Positions 57,696 to 64,000 of a stretch of DNA of 64,000 bases are shown here, one piece after another (position 1 is the stretch's first letter; each line of letters opens with the position of its first letter). The stretch lies in NCBI RefSeq assembly GCF_000471905.2, contig NW_006496932.1, forward strand, positions 1,737,301 through 1,801,300, read 5' to 3'. Position numbers and translations under genes: made by a program. The notes below the pieces were generated by a model. That model was not told the DNA's origin. It did no database searches and saw only the letters and a program-made list of their open reading frames with translations. Source of the stretch: Amborella trichopoda. Taxonomy: Eukaryota; Streptophyta; Magnoliopsida; Amborellales; Amborellaceae.

Positions 57696-58300
57696 TATAG
57701 ACGTGAGGGTGCATCCCTAGTGTGAGGGTACACCCAAATGGACCACAACGTTACCACATGAAGGGACGTGATATCTTCATGAGGGGTTTACCTTCTATGA
57801 ATAGCATGCACCATGTACCATAAGGGTACCCATTCATGAGGATGTTACTTCCACATGAATGAGATGATCCTTTATCTCATTTTAAAATGAGAGGGGGGGA
57901 AGGTCTTTACAAACTACAATACACACGAGAAAGTGTGAAAGTTATACTCTTGAGAGAGAGGGAGAAAGAGTGTGTGTGTGAGAGAGAGTACAATCCCTCT
58001 CCCATTTGAGATCTAAGGAGAGATCTGACCCCGATAGATAAAGAGTTGTCAAAAAAGTCGAGCTTGTATTGCTTCTATCGCATTTTGTGAGAGTATTCTT
58101 GAGCTTCCACCTTGCTCGGGATTTACGGTGTAGAACAGATTTCGGCAGCTCTAGTAGTTGTCGAACGTGCCTACATGAGTTAATCATTTACCTCCACATT
58201 CGTTCATCAAAATTGTTGTGCGAGCACTCAGGTATGATACTCGGTTTTCGGTTATTTTATTTTACTTCCGCTTTAGCCGTTGGACTGTATTTTCCCAACA
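57696..58300 (+). repeat. 3' LTR of the copia element
   Basis: Collinear with the 5' LTR but 20 bp shorter, with scattered substitutions and indels. It begins tatagacgtgagggtgcatc (the canonical TG start mutated to TA) and ends tttcccaaca. The duplicated target gttga follows. Confidence 0.93.
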
Positions 58301-58305
58301 GTTGA

Positions 58306-58639
58306 AATATACGATCCTTGGAATTTGTGTCAGTTGCATGTCAACAAAACTCTTTAATCTTATTTGTCCCATGTGTAATTACGTCTACTTGCATTTTGCA
58401 TTTTCTTTTTGGTGGTCATTACCTGATTTTTACAAGGAGGATTTATGGTTTTTCACTAAGGATTTTGCATATGTACTTGGAATTACCTAATAAATGATAA
58501 ATCTAATTTTTGGATATCTTTTCAATTATTTCACGTATATCTTGAAACTGAGTTTGCATGAAGAAAATAAACAAAAAAAAGATCTTTCCGTTTGAATCAC
58601 AAGAAATGCAAGTGTCCAATGATTTTAGGGGATTCCTTT
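58306..58639. other. Intergenic, nothing recognised
   Basis: The flank into which the copia element inserted. No domain or repeat identified. Confidence 0.35.
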
Positions 58640-59480
58640 GAAATTAATGAATGGTGATTCAAAGGACTCGCCCTTAAATCTCCCAAGTTGACCTTGAAAA
58701 GGCATTTAATAGGGTTGACTGAGGTTATCTCAAATATCCAAACTTTACTTTGAAAAGGCATTTGACAGGGTTGACTAAGGTTATCTCAAACTCAAATATC
58801 CAAACTTGACATTGAAAAGGGCATTTGACAGGGTTGGCTGAGGTTATCTCAATGAGGGAGTGTGATTGATGGGATTTGGAGATAGATAGAGAATCCGAAT
58901 AGCAGGCTGCTTATCCACAGCAGACTTCTCAATGAGGGAGTGTGATTGATGGGATTATGAGATAGATAGAGAATCCGAATAGCAGGCTGCTTATCCACAG
59001 CAGACTTCTCAATGCTTATCAATGGATCCCCTAATAGGCTACTTCTAAAGCTCTTAGGAACTAAGGCAAAGGAATCCACTATCCCCTTTACTGTTTGCTA
59101 TAGCTTCTGAGGCTTTCAGTGGTATGTTTGAAGGGATTTATGCTTTGGGTAAACTATTGGGCTTCCACTCATCCTTAAATAGCCCAAAGTGATGCAACAC
59201 ATGTAGAAATGAAGAATCTATGGCTGTGCTTGAGGTGGTTTATGGTCGCATCAGGGATAAGATTACGAAAAAAACAAAGCTTTTGGGAGTTGCATTACAA
59301 GAAACCTAGTTTGTGGATCTTTTTATGGAGAAGAACAAGATTTTGGTTTGACCCGAGGCTTGGGCCTAAAACCATCAAAGACCAGTTAGCCTATTCACAA
59401 TTTTCATGGACTCCATTCCCATGAAGGTGGTGGAGGCTTTTGTTGAAAGGAGTGGATAAGCTAACGAGCTTGTTAATTAC
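58640..59480 (+). mobile_element. L1-type LINE relic with internal tandem duplications
   Basis: A reverse-transcriptase signature (VDLEKAFNRVDWGYL pattern) is present three times as aaggcatttgacagggttga-type segments at about 58698, 58757 and 58818. It is followed by a ~90-bp duplication (58855 and 58932: gggagtgtgattgatgggat). The sequence then enters the region corresponding to the NGSP ... RQGxPLSPLLFAIASEAFS box (59020-59120). Non-functional. Confidence 0.75.
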
Positions 59481-59915
59481 AAAAACATTTTTATACCTCA
59501 TTAATTACAAAAAAAAATTTATACCTAAGGAAAGGAGGACAAATGATCTGGATGCCTAATTCTAAAGTGGATTTCTCAGTTGCCTGATTTTAACATGGTG
59601 TTCAGTGAAAGATGCAATTACTAAAAAGGAAATGGAAAAGCAGGCCAAAAATTATAGGGTGCCAAAAAAATTAAGAAAAAAATTGATTAATTCAGATTTG
59701 CCTTAAAAGATCGGACTTAAAGAAATGGGTATGTGTGTGTGCTTTTAGGTAAATTTGTTTGGAGAGCTGTGGTAAAAACAATCAAGTATAAGTAAAACAA
59801 ATAAAAAAGCATAAGTTCATAATTTAAGTAATCAAATACTCGATTGAGCTTGTCATTTTTTACCATTAAAACCCATTCTACAAAATAAAATTGAAGAACG
59901 TTAATCAGTCTGAAT
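59481..59915. other. Intergenic, nothing recognised
   Basis: AT-rich filler between the L1 relic and the hAT element. Confidence 0.4.
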
Positions 59916-60283
59916 CAATGGTTTAAAAAACGGATCGGTGACCCGGATCGAGCTCCAAAAAAACCGATTCGGAACGGCGAATCGATGATCCGGATCGGGA
60001 GTCCGGTGAATCGATCAGAATAAAGCTTCAAAAAAATCCGAAAAAATTATTAAAATTCATCATAAATATTGTTTTTTAGGAATTCAATAAGAAATGAGGG
60101 TACTCCATTAAGAATTTTCATGTTTTTGAATGAATATGCGAATATTGATATGTTCTTTCCCTGCATGAACCGCCATTCAGCATTTAATTTACATCACACA
60201 AAAGGATAAACATAGAATTATCATGGAATAAGTATATCAACATACATGGACTACAATAAAGCATAAAATTAGTAACATATGAT

Positions 60284-63252
60284 CTAAAAATAAAATGATA
60301 GATGACGTTGTTGTTCTTCTTGGTCACGCTGGTGCCATTGATTGAATTCGTTTGACAATTCATTGATTCGATCTAAAAACGAATCATCGATATTAGCGGG
60401 CGTCTGACTATTCTCAAATTTCTGAGTGTTAGTGTTTTGTTGTGTTCCCAATCCAAAATCCCCGAAGCTTGTCCATCCTTCATGCTCACCTGCACTGTCG
60501 TGCTCATCCCTACATTGTAGCTGTTGGGACTCGATATGTGAATAATATGGCTGGGATAGGGTGGCTTCAGAATCATCATCTCTCTCATTTTCTCTTAGAC
60601 CTCCTTCCTACTCTCCCTCATTAGGTGCAATATCACTGACATATTGTGGATACATTGGCTGGCTGCTTCCTCTTTCATGCTACTCGTCACTTTTTTCAAT
60701 ATCTTCATCACCGATAGCTTCAAGGAACGCTCTCTTGTGCAACACTGACTCCTCCTCTTCTACTACCCATTGGTCTGCTGCGTCTGTGACAAATATTGTG
60801 TCTAAGTCTATCGGCCATAGTCTTCAAGCTTCCTTCTTATTTGTCGCTCTCTGAGGTTTAAATTATAATAAACGTAGACTAGTTTATAAAGCTTCTCAGA
60901 AGCGAGTCGATTCTTCCTAGTAGTGTGCAACCATTGGAACGTACTCCAGTTGCGCTCACTGCTAGTAGCGGAACATTTCTGGGAGAGCACCTTGATTGCT
61001 ATCCTCTTTAGGTGAGGTGCATCAGTACCATATATCTCCCACCATTCAGCTGGATTAAAATGTAAAAAGCATTGTAAGGGCAAGAACAATTCATAAGATT
61101 AAATATATGAATGAACAAAATATTAGCGAGGGGATAACCTGGATCCATCATAGTTCGAGAATTTCTGGCAAGTCTAGTTCCGAAGGATCCTATAGCATCC
61201 CTATACATAGCAAGCTAAAACAAATATATTACGTTTTAGTGCATTATTCCTCATAAATATAACAACTTAATGAAGTTCTTACCCAAACATTAAATAATAC
61301 CTCTTGTATTGCTGCTACTTGGTTTTGATGGCTTATCTCTAACCTTGCAATAATGTATCTGACCCCTTCCATAATCTTCTGGGGTTGTTCAGGTGTCAAA
61401 TAGAAAAATTTGGGGTTGAAGTAGTAACCTAAAAAATATATAGGTAGAAAAATGTCATTTACAATTTCATGAAAAAATGATTTAAATTGAAACATTGTAA
61501 TGATATAAATATATATTTATCAGCATAATGAATTGGACGTCCAAATTTGGTGTTCCACCTCTTTTCTATAATCTCGATCACTTTGCTAGCAAAATTACAC
61601 TTCTCCCCAATAGCTGATTTCGCCCTCTCAATACCTTCATAAAGGATACCCATGGTAGCTTTCTTGTCAGCATCCACCATTCTTAACACCGTGACCAAAG
61701 GGGCAGTGGCCTCTACAACTCTGGAACATCAAGACCAGAACAACCTATTTGAGATTATCTTGTCCACTTTTATACCGGTACTGAACTTCGAGAGGCGGTT
61801 AGTTAACCACTCTTCACAAGTAAACAATCTCTTTAATGCACCTTCAGATTCTCGAATGGAGTCCACAGCTAAGTAATCGGTCGCAAAGCGGGTTATGACA
61901 GGCCTGATTATCTCTTTTTTCTTAGAGTGTTCTCTAAACAGAAATAAAATTTTATGAGTGGTTGTATATAAATCTCGATACCAACCTTGCTTCATCTAGA
62001 GTCTCCTTTACAATTTTGATCTCACCGATCTCTCTAACATAAGATCGATGATGTGTGCAGCACACGGGATCCATACTAAATGCTTCCTCTTATCCATCAA
62101 CTTGCTGCACGCAGAAACACATGCACGCGCATTGTCCTTAATAAACTGGACTACATGCTTATCTCCCACCACCTCCACTATCTGATCATATAGTCGTACG
62201 TAGAAGTTTGCATCCTTCTTCGTCCCTAATACGTCTTTGCTAGACAAAAAAACTGTACCTTTTGGGGAATAGGCCAAGAAGTTTAAAAACTCATTTTTGC
62301 TAACTTTATTCAACCAACCATCACTCATGAGAGTAATTCCTGTCCTTGGCCAACTATGTTTATATTCTTCAATCCACTTTTTAACTCCCTCTACCTCTTT
62401 ATCTAATATTAGCCCATTGAGCTCATATGCCGTCGGGGGTTTTACCCCGGGCCCGACTCTTTGGATTGCACTAATCATAGGTGGAAAATATGGGCTATTG
62501 GTTGCATCAAAGGGAATCCCTTTATCGTAGAACCATTTAGCAACATATCTCCCTAACATGTTTCTTGTACCTTTAACCATGCCTTTTAGGGTCATCTGTT
62601 GTGACTTAGGCTTTGAGAGAAATGGGTCTTTATGACCATGACCTGCAATACTGGCACTCCTAGGTAACCTAGAAACAATTTCTTCAACAACTGATTCTCC
62701 TTGATACATATTGCCACCAATCCCTCCATACATATTTGAGTTAGGCCAGCCATACATGCTCGAGCTGGGCCCGCCATGCATATCTGAACTAGGCCCACCA
62801 TGCATATCGGAGCTAGGCCCACCATGCATGTCTGAGCTATGCCCACCGGGCATTCTAAACCCACGTTCCCTCTAATATTGTTCATGTAAACTCAATCTTG
62901 TGGCCATGTCCAGCTCATTATTATATTGCTCTTCTAGGTCATTATTATATTGCTCTTCTGTATCATTCCTGCTTGATGGTGTATATAAACTAGCTATCTC
63001 CTCATTCATCCTATGTTTGGCAATTTTTTTACCTTTATTAGCATTAAGAATTGCCACCATCTGTTTTTTTACATTACTAGGGACACTAGTGCATGCAGAA
63101 ACTTTTTCGTTAACCCCTACCAAGTGTTGCTTGAACCTATGTACCCCACTACTTATCACTCTTTGACAGTAATTACAAATAATTTTGTCTTTCTTGTTGG
63201 GATCAAGTCTGACCCCATGTTGCCATGCAGGGTCTTCTGCAGATCTTGACAT
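60284..63252 (-). pseudogene. hAT transposase (BED finger, DUF659, hATC dimerisation domain), degenerate
   Basis: The start is MSRSAEDPAWQHG at 63252. A BED zinc finger (CNYCQ...HRFKQHL) follows. A TAG at 62872-62874 interrupts the frame, which then continues unchanged through an 8-residue repeat linker (62715-62850, GGPSSDMH units). Next is the catalytic-core region (DUF659) with YFPPMI, MSDGW and WIPCAAHIIDLMLE. A one-base loss near 62015 and another shift near 61960 follow, then TRFATDYLA and FTCEEWL, a TGA at 61729-61731, and EKRWNTKFGRPIHYAD. Intron-like gaps are at about 61440-61520 and 61210-61300. Last come the dimerisation domain (SERNWSTF, NRLASEKLYKLVYVYYNL; 60830-61060) and an acidic tail ending at TAG 60284-60286. 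Family knowledge: hAT transposases cut and paste DNA with 8-bp target duplications. This copy is broken in at least four places. Confidence 0.88.
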
Positions 63253-64000
63253 GATTCAACTGTTTTAAGATGTAAAAAGTATAAAATTAACCTGACAGTT
63301 CAAAAAGAAAAATAATCACCATGTGTAGTGATAATATGTTGCTGTAGTTCATATAGTCATATTCATTGTTATTTGTTAGTGCAAAATACATTTTTTAACA
63401 ATAATATTTTCGTACTTATCAATTACTAACATTCAGAATAATATAATACAAAATGCAAGCGCCAAACATGGCTACAACTCAATTATCAAGAACATACATT
63501 TTTTGCATTAAAAAATTAATAATAAAAACAATTCTTCAAAGAGCCAGCTAACATGAGTCATTTCAACTAAAAAATCCATGAACAACAGATAAAAAAAATG
63601 CAGTTTTGCATTAAAAATATAATAACATGCATTTTTTTGCATAAATTATCCATCAACATACAATTTTTTCAACAAAAACTTTAACAATAAAAATTTAAAC
63701 TATGGTTTAATACCTCATGATAATTAAAACCTTGTCACGATTTTCACATCTTTTCGAAAAATCATCATTTTTCAAAAAATTCGATCATGGAAAAAAAAAA
63801 AAAATTACAGCAAACTCAAACAATAAAAATTAAAAATTAGGTTTAATACATCATGATAATCAAAACTTTATCACGATTTTCACATCTTTTCGGAAAATCA
63901 TCATTTTTCAAAAAATTCGATCATGGATAAAAAGAAATAAAAAAAAAAAAGGAGAGCAAATTTTCAAAAAATTCGATCATGGATTGCAAAAAAAAAATCG
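63253..64000. repeat. 5' subterminal region of the hAT element with ~135-bp direct repeats
   Basis: Units starting near 63676 and 63811 share cacgattttcacatcttttc and tttttcaaaaaattcgatca. A third, partial unit begins at 63958. AT-rich and non-coding, upstream of the transposase start. Confidence 0.75.

Larger units (their letters stand above)
51347..58300 (+). mobile_element. Ty1/copia LTR retrotransposon, structurally complete, decayed
   Basis: A 6954-bp element bounded by gttga target duplications. It has two LTRs (51347-51971 and 57696-58300), a tRNA-iMet primer-binding site at 51973, and internal gag, protease, integrase, reverse transcriptase and RNase H in that order (integrase before RT defines copia). 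A long non-coding stretch follows, 56600-57690. The coding frames carry many stops and shifts, and several catalytic residues are lost, so it cannot act on its own. The LTRs differ visibly in sequence and length, so the insertion is not recent. It inserted into sequence of unknown origin, with an L1 relic to its right. Confidence 0.95.
59916..64000 (-). mobile_element. hAT-superfamily DNA transposon, 3' end to beyond the window
   Basis: The left terminus caatggtttaaaaaacggat parallels the termini of the derivative element at 39008-40399. The next ~350 bp are collinear with that element. A transposase gene fills 60284-63252. The other terminus should lie to the right of base 64000. Element boundaries on the right are therefore unknown. 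Confidence 0.72.

Noticed and set aside
1-64000. CRISPR array, operon or prokaryote-type defence system
   Set aside because: Gene structure is eukaryotic with introns throughout; the repeats found are transposon ends, minisatellites or microsatellites without regular spacers.

Overview
The window is nuclear DNA of a seed plant, most likely a low-GC angiosperm. The genes contain GT-AG introns, one encodes a chloroplast chlorophyll-biosynthesis enzyme and another a plant-only aquaporin class, and the intergenic space is full of plant-type transposons (Ty1/copia, L1 and RTE LINEs, Helitron, hAT, MITEs). I cannot name the species. A run of 20 N at 21499-21518 marks an assembly gap.

Five complete host genes can be read, plus the last 13 codons of a sixth at the left edge. 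In order: (1) bases 1-42, the 3' end of an unidentified plus-strand gene; (2) 7343-4764 minus, aquaporin SIP2-1, 3 exons, 239 aa; (3) 14289-15188 plus, an FMC1-type mitochondrial F1-ATPase assembly factor, 2 coding exons, 105 aa; (4) 20339-16232 minus, Mg-protoporphyrin IX monomethyl ester oxidative cyclase (CRD1/CHL27), 5 exons, 402 aa, tail-to-tail with FMC1; (5) 31783-25229 minus, a DHHC protein S-acyltransferase, 5 exons, 416 aa; (6) 43500-48259 plus, a large PWWP-domain nuclear protein, 2 exons, about 1098 aa, with a 3'-end tandem duplication. These genes are functionally unrelated and do not form a cluster. Most carry GA/CT-rich tracts just upstream of the start codon.

The spaces between genes are mostly transposon debris. 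About 1.2-11.7 kb holds MITEs, an L1 relic and tandem repeats. About 20.5-25 kb and 32-43 kb hold RTE relics, a Helitron helicase fragment, a hAT-derived non-autonomous element, long foldback repeats and an L1 RNase H fragment. From 49.4 kb to the right edge there is an RTE relic, a structurally complete but decayed Ty1/copia element (LTRs, primer-binding site, 5-bp target duplication; 51347-58300), an L1 relic with tandem duplications, and a hAT transposase gene (63252-60284 minus) that runs off the window with its upstream region.

One recurrent MITE family, with ends resembling AAGGGTGC...GTATA and TATATAAACTTTTTCC, appears at least eight times. One copy lies in the CRD1 transcript, and another carries a nested ~0.7-kb foldback just upstream of the PWWP gene. 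I saw no CRISPR, bacterial-type operon or clearly new multigene system. The most unusual structures are the palindrome-array foldback, the PWWP overlapping upstream ORF, its duplicated C-terminal exon, and the duplicated splice donor in CRD1.
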